Source of the DNA: Nannocystis punicea
GTDB lineage: Bacteria; Myxococcota_A; Polyangia; Nannocystales; Nannocystaceae
Direction of reading: 5' to 3'
NCBI RefSeq assembly: GCF_026965555.1
Contig: NZ_CP114040.1
Location: 6,076,001-6,140,000, forward strand
DNA: 64,000 bases
Position numbers and translations under genes: made by a program. The notes under the pieces are model-generated. The model had not been told where the DNA came from. It did no database searches and saw only the letters and a list, made by a program, of their open reading frames with translations. Below are positions 42,501 through 52,397 of the stretch, one piece after another. Within the stretch, counting starts at the first letter, position 1, and every line of letters starts with the position of its first letter.

Positions 42501-43451
42501 GTTGTCGGCGGCCGGCCAGCGGTCGCTGCGATCGCTGCGGAAGATCGGCTTGCCGTCGAGGTAGACCCGCATCGGCTCCTGGCTCGACAGGCCGAGGACG
42601 AGGGTGTCCCCGGGGACAGCCAGGCTCGTGCGCATCCGCCTCACCCCGCCGCGCGGCGTCAGGTTCCACGTGCGCACGGCGCAGGCCAGCGGCGTCAGCA
42701 CCGCCGTCGGGTCGGCCTTGAATTTGTCTGTCCCGGAGGACATGTCCTTCGCGGCAGCCCGCAGCTCGAGCGCCTCGAGGCTGCCCTCGACCGGGCCGAC
42801 CTGGAACGCGCGCACGCAGCCCTGCTCGTCGTAGTACTGCAGGTACGGCTGGTCGAGGCGGCGGGCGATCTGGGCCCGCAGGCTGATGAGCGGCTGGGCG
42901 ACCTCGACCGGCAGGCGGCCCTTGTCGAGCCCCTTGTAGAAGCGGATGAAGTCGTCGTCGTCGTCGGGCAGCTCGCCGTGGTTCTCGCTCAGGAGGCGCG
43001 CGGCCAGCTCGGCCAGGCCGATCTGGACGCGGCGCGCCTCCGGCTCGGCCCCGGGCCGGGTGACGCCGGTGATCAGCGCCTGGGCCATGCTGCGGGTCGT
43101 CTTGAGGTCGAGGCGGGCGTCGGCGAAGATCATCCGCGAGGCCTGGGCGACCATGTCGCCCTTGCCGGCCAGGCGGTCGAGGATCGGCCGCGCCTTGTCG
43201 GGCTGCTGGAGGAACAGCCAGTGCAGGTGGGCCGCCTCGCGCCAGGCCTCGTCGTCGTTCGGGTGCGACTTGAGGCGGGCCTCGAGCGCCTTCAGGCGGG
43301 CGCGCGCGCTGTCCTCGGTGTGCGGCTCGTGCGTGCCCTCGCGCGGCTTGCAGGCCGGCGCGGCGCCGGCGAGGAGCGCGGTCGCGAACAGAGCTGCACG
43401 AAGGGACATGCGCGAACGAACAGGGTGCAAGGGCAAGGTGCTCCGGGACAT
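39561..43451 (-). CDS. TPR / DUF3857 / transglutaminase-fold lipoprotein lacking the catalytic Cys
   Basis: 1296 residues from the ATG at 43451, one base after the stop of the upstream gene; the internal ATG at 43409 directly before the signal peptide is an alternative. Lipobox AAPACKP, then TPR-like helices to ~650. A DUF3857 beta domain follows (VLVLDRSAIRVYEDGSQRQLVHTIIELRS), then a transglutaminase-like domain (SPQAKLQALWAWVVEEIEEGADI). At the active-site position the chain reads S-A-R-R-G-N-R-L-T-L-L-K-A-L-L instead of G-D-C-x-D-x-x-x-L, so the nucleophile is absent. The C-terminal ~200 residues are a DUF3858-like beta domain. It pairs with the intact relative upstream. Confidence 0.8.
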   Translation of the reverse strand: MSRSTLPLHPVRSRMSLRAALFATALLAGAAPACKPREGTHEPHTEDSARARLKALEARLKSHPNDDEAWREAAHLHWLFLQQPDKARPILDRLAGKGDMVAQASRMIFADARLDLKTTRSMAQALITGVTRPGAEPEARRVQIGLAELAARLLSENHGELPDDDDDFIRFYKGLDKGRLPVEVAQPLISLRAQIARRLDQPYLQYYDEQGCVRAFQVGPVEGSLEALELRAAAKDMSSGTDKFKADPTAVLTPLACAVRTWNLTPRGGVRRMRTSLAVPGDTLVLGLSSQEPMRVYLDGKPIFRSDRSDRWPAADNLLQLKVTPGPHRLEVHTAAAREKTWVLVRATDAAGKPIPATAEGPAASAPFAGEPLRIGQRDLLADRGPLAGPSYLPLRAYLAAADALAEGDSDAAERYAGNLQAYGPDFPEGQVLVAAFEIADPSRERNASTSRQREAIEEAVRLAPDLDRARVRLLELDLEKNEVSEVEAALAALPDKALRHVPGELVRFATYLARGNEPLAEAALARAAAIHPRACAVLKAQRTLAQRRSEVAREDALAIELERCAGTTGSRAALAFRRGRNADARTLLLKLLERTPDDLEVIEQLAELEISEGNYEAAIAWRKKILALRPFGARSLVATADLQARSGDPAAARASVKAALEKAPQSSALHTIAAGLGIPDDLQLLRVDGVPLVAAYRAGNFAVAAPAGAEAAPRPTDYEGASEVLVLDRSAIRVYEDGSQRQLVHTIIELRSKEAIDRYGEITPPEGARVLTLHTIKADGAVFEPESIPEKSGLSLRGLQIGDCVEYELLLDREPLGLLPGYIDLTTFRFQSAETPFHVSELLVAHPKSVAIKVDRRAGAPATVEGALAGTDLALKTWKVERSKRIGVEPQMRHILDEVPSVRVYTAVDPNKWLASLGLRIYAGQRANPELRTLADNLTRNATSPQAKLQALWAWVVEEIEEGADITAPATATLSARRGNRLTLLKALLREAGVRSELWLARDNFSLKPLPGGSPMLETYEVPILAVHTGGKAPTMVLTSSKVLPIGYLMPGLSQAQAMRVQLAEDEPAPGPVRLPASPPALADRRSYDLELELARDGTGTLRGTIELQGMEAAAWREGLRTLDADRINEGFERAELGAILVGSGAELVDLDIEHKLDLPKPLRLHFTAKLRGAIVQQGGELLMRANSVPMNMGLNYASLPQRRTGWAMPYAPLLEASLTIKLDGASFTAPPTEETLEGPFGTYRRTVKQVAPGQIKMTTRSTLVTGTYEAARYPEIVDYTRKIKAAEDQVIRAK
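42727..42758. repeat. 14-bp-phased array inside the TPR gene
   Basis: TCTG 42727, CATG 42741 and CAGC 42755. Confidence 0.75.
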
Positions 43452-43452
43452 G
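43407..43452. repeat. 14-bp-phased array across a stop/start junction
   Basis: CATG 43407, CAGG 43421, AAGG 43435 and CATG 43449. The outer two CATGs supply, on the minus strand, the two candidate ATG starts of the downstream gene. Confidence 0.8.
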
Positions 43453-46400
43453 TCAGTTCGCCCCCCGCGGCTCGGGGCGGAGCTCGAACGCCTGCTCGAG
43501 GGCGCCGTCGACCTGGCCGAGGAACTCGCGCAGGGCGCGGTAGTCGGCGGCCTTGAAGCGGTGGGTGCGGTACTCGAGCTCGGTGCGGACCTCGACGCGG
43601 TCGCCGCGGCCGGCGACGTCGAGGGTGAAGCGGGCGAACGGGGTCTCGAACGTCTTGCCCGCGGGGGACTGGCCGAAGGTGTAGCCCTTCGGCGCGGTGA
43701 CCTCGATGACGTTGACCTCGGTGGCCGGGGCGGCCATCACGAGGTCGTGCTCGCGGGTGGCCTGGCCGGCGAGGCCGCGCTGCAGCCCGGTGCGGTGGCC
43801 GAGCACGTTGAAGCGCAGCACGTCGCCCTGGCGCTGGGCCCACGCGGGGACGCTCCAGGTCGTGCGGATCTGGACCGGGTGCAGGACGTCGCCGAGCGCG
43901 GGGGCGTCGAGCTCCTTGATCTCGAGGCCGGGGAACTGGCCGCCCCACACCTGCGTCAGCCGCTCCTTGCGGTTCTCGGCCGCCTGCAGCGCGCTGCGCC
44001 ACGAGGCCGCGGAGGCGCCGGTGACGGTGAACAGGTGCTTTACGTCGGCGCTGCCGTCGGGCTTGAGCTCGACCGTCTGGTGGACGATCTGCTTGTTGTC
44101 GCCGGCCGGGGCGACCGGGATGGTCTTGAAGTCGGCGCCCTTGCCGTCGCGCACGACCAGCACGGTCGCGCCCTGATCGCCGGTCGGCAGCTCCTCCGGG
44201 CCGGAGAACTCGGCGGTGCCGTCGAGGAAGAGGTCGAGGCTCGGCACGTAGGTGATGGCGTGATTGAAGGCCGACAGGCTGGCCGGCGCGGCCCCGAGCG
44301 CGCCCTGGTCGCGCGTGCGCACCAGCACCAGGTGCGAGGCGATGCCGGCCTCCGCGAGCATGACCTTGAGCAGGCTCGCCTTGTCCTTGCAGTCGCCGAA
44401 GCGGCGGTCGTACACGTCGGTGGTGCGGTACGGCTTGAAGCCGTGGATGCCGAACTCGAGGCCGACGTAGCGGGTCGAGGTGATGACGTGCTTGTACAGC
44501 GCGCGCACCTTCTCGCGCTCACCTGCCCCTTTGGGCAGGCTCTTCAGGACATCCTGGACCGCGGCCTTGATCTTGGCGTCGACGACCAGCTGCTCCTTGA
44601 CCAGGTTCCAGTACCAGCGGCCGACCGCGTCCCAGTCGCTGTAGGTGCTGACGTGGAGGTACTTGACCAGCTCGGTCCAGCCCGGCATCCCGCTCTCGGG
44701 CTTGACCCCGCGGCGCTCGCCCATGCTGACGCGGTAGCGCACGGTGCCCTCGCCGGGCCCGGGCTCCTGCTCGACCGGCTGGTTGAAGTACAGCTTCCGC
44801 GACGACGGCGCCTCGAGCACGTACTCGCGCAGCAGCTGCGGCTCGAACGACTCGAGCGGGACCAGCTCGCCGAAGTAGTCGTCGAACTTGTTGCGCAGCG
44901 CGGTGTCGCGGCGGACGAACGCGACCTCGAGCACGTCGCCGACGCGCAGGCCGCTGAAGTTCACCCGCTGCTGCCGCTGGTCGTAGAACATGCGGTAGCC
45001 GGCGTCGGTCAGCGAGACCACTGTGGGATCGCCGATCTCCTCGATGCGCCCGTCGGCCCGCCGCACGCGCGCGCGACGGACGTCGACGTAGGCCTCCTCG
45101 GGGTCGTAGACCATGCCCTGCACGGCCTGGCTGCGGATCCCGCGGTCGTCGAGGACGCGCACGACGCGGTGCTCGAGCCGCTCGGTCAGGCCGTTCGGCA
45201 GCACGCGCACGACCGTGCGGTGGAGCAGGACCCCGGCGTCCTTGCCGGCCCACGACTTCGGGGTCGGCTTCTTCGCCAGGACCTCGAAGTCGACCGGGTA
45301 GCGGGCCAACAGGTCGTCCTTCTGGGTCGCGTCGAGGGTCGCCAGGTAGTCGCGCAGCTCGGGCTGCTGCGGCCGCAGGGCCAGAGAGCGCCGCACGCTG
45401 CGGATCGCCGCGGCCCCGTCGTCGTCGCGCGCGGCCAGGCGCGCGAGCGCGGTGTGGAGGTCGGCGTCCTGCGGCGCGAGGTCGACTGCGGCCTGCAGGG
45501 CGGCCCGGGCCTTCGTCAGGTCGCCGCGCGCCTCCTCGAGCCGCGCGACCTCGCGGAACGCCTCCGGCAAGCCGGGCACGGCGGCCGCGCGCCGGCGGCC
45601 GACCTCGGCGGCCGCGTCCGGCTTGCCGAGCCGCAGCCTGCCGTCGGCGATCTGCCGCGCCAGCCCACCGTCGGTCGGCCGATCGCCGGCGAGCTTCTCC
45701 AGCAGCGCCAGGGCCGGCTCGGTCCGCCCCAGCTCGAGCAGCCGGTCGGCCTTGTCGCGCAGCAGCAGCGCCGATCCGGGGTAGCGCTTCAGCATGTCCT
45801 CGACCCACTCGAGCGCGCCCAGCGGGAAGCCGTCGGTCGCCAGCCGCGTGGCCAGGGTCAGCTCGATCAGGACGTCGTCGGGCGTGGTGGCGAACGCCTC
45901 GTCGAGCAGGGCCCGGCCGCGCTCCTCGAGGCCGAGGCTCTGGTAGCGCAGGCTCAGGTCGGCCAGCATCGACGCCAGCACCGGCGCGCTCGCCTTGCCC
46001 TCCTTGCGGGCGCGCTCGATGCCGCTGAGCAGCGCGGTCCGGCTCGAGTTCTGGTCGGGGTCGAGGATCGAGAGGAGCTGGGCGCTGCGGGCGCTCTTCA
46101 CCGCCTCGTCGGCCTCGCGGGCGCGGTCGACCGCGGTGCGATCCTCGGGGGCGAACGGCGAGGTCCAGCGGTAGAACTCGACCAGCGCGAGCCGGTCGGC
46201 GGGGCGCGGCTTGGCCCCCTGAGCGCGCGCCTCGAGGACCCCGCGGAGGCTCCGAACGGGCTTCAGCTTGGGCAGTGATTTCTCGGCTGGTTTCGCGGCT
46301 TTGGCGGCAGCTTTCTCACCCGATGCTTGAACCCCCTCGGGCGGGCTGCCGCGGACCTCGAGGCCGGCCAGCGGGGCGCCTGACGGCGCGCTGACCCGGG

Positions 46401-47268
46401 CGTAGAAGCCCCACAATCCCTCGTCGGCCCCGAGCTTGATCAGGAGGCGATTCCACCCGGCCTGGAGGCGCATCGGGTGGGCGTCCTGGAGCGCGTTCGG
46501 CGAGTGGTAGCTGTCGGCCTGACCGACGGGGACGCCGTCGAGCCAGATCTTGTAGGCCCCGGCGGCGCCGAGGTGCAGCGCGGCGTCGACGGCCCGGTCG
46601 CTGCGGATCCACAGGGTCGCGTAGCCGGTGACGTCCGAGTCCGGCTGGAGGAGATCGCCGAGGTTGACGAAGCCGCCGCGCGGCGCCTTGGCGTGGACGA
46701 AGGACCGCCACGGCAACGGCTCGCCCGGCAACTTGCCGACGAAGGTCTGGCCGGCCGAAAACGGCGCCGTCTCCGGCTCGAACACCTGGTCGTGGCCGCC
46801 GCGGCCGCTGTTGTCGAACGGGCCGACGATCTGCCAGTCGAGCAGGTAGCCCTCGGCGCGGAAGGCCGCCTCGGCCTCCTGGGCCTGCCCCTGCCCCTCG
46901 TGCTCGAGCAGCTGCCCGCGCACGTAACCGGCGTAGCTGGCGACCAGCGGCTCCCGGTGCTTGCGCGCGGCGTCGACGAAGGCCTGGAGCTCGTCGCGCG
47001 GGACCTCGCCGTGGAGGTCGTAGACCACGCCGAGCAGCGCGAGGATGGCCGCCGGGCCAGGTTCGTTGCGGAGGATCGCCTTGCGCCGCTCGAACTCGCG
47101 GACCCATCGCCCGGGATGAGCGGCGTCGCGGACGCCGGGCTTGAACAGCGGGGCCTGCGGCGGCGCGGCCGCGGGCGGGGTCGGAGCGGTGGACGGAGCG
47201 GCCGGTCCCGGGGCCAGGGCGAGCGCGAGCGCGAGCCAGGCGTGGCGGGCGGCTGTGACGGCGAGCAT
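43453..47268 (-). CDS. TPR / DUF3857 / transglutaminase-fold exported protein with intact triad
   Basis: 1271 residues from the ATG at 47268, which starts a signal peptide (LAVTAARHAWLALALALAPG); a GTG at 47307 is possible. Residues ~120-320 contain a beta-sandwich (LLDWQIVGPFDNSGRGGHDQVFEPE, YKIWLDGVPVG). TPR helices follow to ~640, then DUF3857 (VLLHRTVVRVLPNGLTERLEHRVVRVLDD), then a transglutaminase domain with a full triad: Cys in RRFGDCKDKASLLK (near 957), His in FNHAITYV and Asp in LFLDGTAEF. It may cleave or cross-link peptides at the cell envelope. It overlaps the next gene's control region by one base spacing, so the pair is co-expressed. Confidence 0.82.
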   Translation of the reverse strand: MLAVTAARHAWLALALALAPGPAAPSTAPTPPAAAPPQAPLFKPGVRDAAHPGRWVREFERRKAILRNEPGPAAILALLGVVYDLHGEVPRDELQAFVDAARKHREPLVASYAGYVRGQLLEHEGQGQAQEAEAAFRAEGYLLDWQIVGPFDNSGRGGHDQVFEPETAPFSAGQTFVGKLPGEPLPWRSFVHAKAPRGGFVNLGDLLQPDSDVTGYATLWIRSDRAVDAALHLGAAGAYKIWLDGVPVGQADSYHSPNALQDAHPMRLQAGWNRLLIKLGADEGLWGFYARVSAPSGAPLAGLEVRGSPPEGVQASGEKAAAKAAKPAEKSLPKLKPVRSLRGVLEARAQGAKPRPADRLALVEFYRWTSPFAPEDRTAVDRAREADEAVKSARSAQLLSILDPDQNSSRTALLSGIERARKEGKASAPVLASMLADLSLRYQSLGLEERGRALLDEAFATTPDDVLIELTLATRLATDGFPLGALEWVEDMLKRYPGSALLLRDKADRLLELGRTEPALALLEKLAGDRPTDGGLARQIADGRLRLGKPDAAAEVGRRRAAAVPGLPEAFREVARLEEARGDLTKARAALQAAVDLAPQDADLHTALARLAARDDDGAAAIRSVRRSLALRPQQPELRDYLATLDATQKDDLLARYPVDFEVLAKKPTPKSWAGKDAGVLLHRTVVRVLPNGLTERLEHRVVRVLDDRGIRSQAVQGMVYDPEEAYVDVRRARVRRADGRIEEIGDPTVVSLTDAGYRMFYDQRQQRVNFSGLRVGDVLEVAFVRRDTALRNKFDDYFGELVPLESFEPQLLREYVLEAPSSRKLYFNQPVEQEPGPGEGTVRYRVSMGERRGVKPESGMPGWTELVKYLHVSTYSDWDAVGRWYWNLVKEQLVVDAKIKAAVQDVLKSLPKGAGEREKVRALYKHVITSTRYVGLEFGIHGFKPYRTTDVYDRRFGDCKDKASLLKVMLAEAGIASHLVLVRTRDQGALGAAPASLSAFNHAITYVPSLDLFLDGTAEFSGPEELPTGDQGATVLVVRDGKGADFKTIPVAPAGDNKQIVHQTVELKPDGSADVKHLFTVTGASAASWRSALQAAENRKERLTQVWGGQFPGLEIKELDAPALGDVLHPVQIRTTWSVPAWAQRQGDVLRFNVLGHRTGLQRGLAGQATREHDLVMAAPATEVNVIEVTAPKGYTFGQSPAGKTFETPFARFTLDVAGRGDRVEVRTELEYRTHRFKAADYRALREFLGQVDGALEQAFELRPEPRGAN
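44522..44553. repeat. 14-bp-phased array inside the transglutaminase gene
   Basis: CCTG 44522, CAGG 44536 and CATC 44550; the first pair encloses a CCTGCCC/GGGCAGG stem. Confidence 0.75.
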
Positions 47269-47372
47269 GGGCGGCCCATGATGCGGGAGTTTTCCCCCGG
47301 TTGCCACAGTCCGCGCTCATTTGCGCGAGGAGGACGCGACGCCGCGCCCGGCGAGGCGCGCGCGTGCGACCG

Positions 47373-49325
<1,953 letters not shown>

Positions 49326-49438
49326 GGGGCCGCAGGATAGCGGCTCGCCGCGGCGAGCGGAGGACTTCGCGCAGAACGGCGCTCGACCGGGCGGCACGCC
49401 GGCGCGAGCGGCGACTTTGGCGGTGGTGATGCGGCGCG

Positions 49439-50245
49439 TCAGCCCACACGGCGGTAGCGACCGGGCGGCGACTCGACGACGAGGCCGAGGCGCTCGGCCG
49501 CCAGCAGATCGACGAGTCGATGCAGCGGATCGGGGATGGCGTCGAGGCTGAGACCGCGGGGCCCGGCCGCCGCCAGCGCGTCGTCGAGCCAGGCGAGCTC
49601 GGGCGGGAAGCGGCGCGGCGACGGGGCCTCGCGCGCGAGCCAGGCCGCGAACGCCGGCGCGAACGCGTCCGGCTCGCACGCCAGGCCGGTGGCCCCGCGC
49701 GCCACGAGATCGTCGCAGCCCGGGCTGCCGAGCACGACCGCCACCCGCCGCTCGCGCTTCAGGGCGCACACTCCCGTGCCGTGGCTGCCCGAGCGCGCGG
49801 CCGCCTCGACCACCAGCACCGCCTCGGCCAGATCGACGACGATCGCGTTGCGGCTGGCGAACATCTGCCGACACGGCAACGTGCCGGGCGCGTGACAGAA
49901 CAACAGGCCCGAGCACGGGGCGGCGGCGATCGACCTGTACGAAGGGACATGTTGCGCGGGATAGGGCCGATCGGCCCCGCACGGCAGGACCGCCAGCTGC
50001 GGCACGCCGCCGGCCAGCGCGGCCCGATGCGCCGCGATGTCGACGCCGAGGGCGCCGCCCGAGACGAGCGCGAGGCCGGCGGCTCGCATCGCGGCGATCG
50101 CCGGCTCGAGCAGCGCGAGGCGATCGCGACGCGCCGCGCGGCTGCCGACGATCGCCACGCGCGGCGCGGGCGGCAGCTCGCCGGCGAGGAAGTAAGGGCC
50201 TGCGGTGACGAGGCCGAGGTCGGCGGAGGAGACGGGTCGCGTCAT
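49439..50245 (-). CDS. dprA: DNA-processing protein DprA
   Basis: 268 residues from the ATG at 50245; the upstream extension is Arg-rich and unlikely. DprA binds incoming single-stranded DNA and loads RecA during transformation. The Rossmann core is present (RVAIVGSRAARRDRLALLEPAIAAMRAAGLALVSGGALGVDIAAHRAAL) with S-G-G-A-x-G-V-D-x-x-A-H. It continues LPCGADRPYPAQH and CRQMFASRNAIVVDLAEAVLVVEAAARSGSHGT, close to the R-N-R-I-I-A-G-L motif. A short winged-helix-like C-terminal region follows. The N-terminal SAM domain seen in some members is missing. Divergent from the small lipoprotein gene. Confidence 0.85.
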   Translation of the reverse strand: MTRPVSSADLGLVTAGPYFLAGELPPAPRVAIVGSRAARRDRLALLEPAIAAMRAAGLALVSGGALGVDIAAHRAALAGGVPQLAVLPCGADRPYPAQHVPSYRSIAAAPCSGLLFCHAPGTLPCRQMFASRNAIVVDLAEAVLVVEAAARSGSHGTGVCALKRERRVAVVLGSPGCDDLVARGATGLACEPDAFAPAFAAWLAREAPSPRRFPPELAWLDDALAAAGPRGLSLDAIPDPLHRLVDLLAAERLGLVVESPPGRYRRVG

Positions 50246-50503
50246 GAACACAGGGAGTAGTCGTTCGCCGGGCGCCCTCTTTTGCACGCGGGCCGGCGCA
50301 CGAGCTTTGGCAGACTCGGAGGTTTCGCAGGCATGTGCCGCCGCGACGCGCCAGGATCGGCGTTGCGAGCGCGTGTCCGGCCCCCTGACAGGCATGTCCC
50401 GCTGGCGGGACAGCCGCCGCTTTGAATATCTTCATGCCTCTGTAATTGTTGATGTTTCTCCTGCCGTCCGGTGCGCCCGTGACGTGCATCGTCGTTCGCT
50501 GTC

Positions 50504-51061
50504 ATGGCCCGCCACGTCAGCCTCCTCGTCACCCTCCTGGCGCTCGCTCCCGCCTGCGCGGCGGACACCACCCCCTATCTCGGGGCCGACGACACCACCG
50601 ACGGAGGCGACGCGGGTCAGGAGACGGACGAGAAAGAGGCGATGGAGCCGCTGCCGCGGCAGCTGCTCGAGTGCGAGCTGGCGGCGCCGTGCGAGTTCCC
50701 GTTCCTCGGCACCGGCTTCGACTTCGACGCCAGCCTGACCCCCTCGGCCTTCAGCCCCAGCGATCTCTGCGTGTTCACCAGCCTGGCGCGCGGGGAGCCG
50801 GGCCTCATCGAGACGATCGCCGAGTTCAGCGACGCGACTGCGCGCCTCGACTACGCGATCGTCGGCCCGGGCGAGGCGCTGCGGCAGGCCTCCGGCGAGA
50901 GCGACGCCGGCGGCCGCTGGCTGAAGGGCGTGTTCCGCTGCGAGCTGCAGCCGAGCGTCTTCTTCCTCGACTGCCTGCAGGCGCCCTCCCCGGCCTGCCT
51001 CGACCCCGAGCAGTGGGTCGTGGGGTGCGAGCCTCTCGACAACTTGGTCTGCCCGGGCTAA
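50504..51061 (+). CDS. Small secreted lipoprotein, function unknown
   Basis: 185 residues. Lipobox LALAPAC (Cys 18), then an acidic stretch (DDTTDGGDAGQETDEKE). The rest carries eight Cys at irregular spacing (LECELAAPCEFPF, DLCVF, FRCELQPSVFFLDCLQAPSPACLD, VGCEPLDNLVCPG) suggesting disulfides. No relatives come to mind. It ends ten bases before the alcohol dehydrogenase start. Confidence 0.6.
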   Translation: MARHVSLLVTLLALAPACAADTTPYLGADDTTDGGDAGQETDEKEAMEPLPRQLLECELAAPCEFPFLGTGFDFDASLTPSAFSPSDLCVFTSLARGEPGLIETIAEFSDATARLDYAIVGPGEALRQASGESDAGGRWLKGVFRCELQPSVFFLDCLQAPSPACLDPEQWVVGCEPLDNLVCPG

Positions 51062-51071
51062 TCGTGCCCGG

Positions 51072-52184
<1,113 letters not shown>

Positions 52185-52216
52185 GCGCCGCTCGCTCCCG
52201 CCGCCCAGTCGGCTGC

Positions 52217-52238
52217 AAACGGCCCCTCGGGGTCGTTT
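52217..52238 (+). terminator. Terminator-like stem after the dehydrogenase gene
   Basis: AAACGGCCCC (52217-52226) and GGGGTCGTTT (52229-52238) pair with one G-T wobble around a TC turn, followed by CTGCGTTT. The A-flank/T-flank form is that of an intrinsic terminator. Confidence 0.6.
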
Positions 52239-52397
52239 CTGCGTTTAATAGAGCGCCGCGGCGCACCGACAGCGGCCGACACGGGCCGCCATGCGCGGCC
52301 GTGATCCGGCGCGCGAAGGTGCGTGCGCCCCGAACTCTCACGGGCTCGGCGCGCCGGGCGAAACTCGCGGGCTGCTACACTGCGCGCGCTCGTGCCC

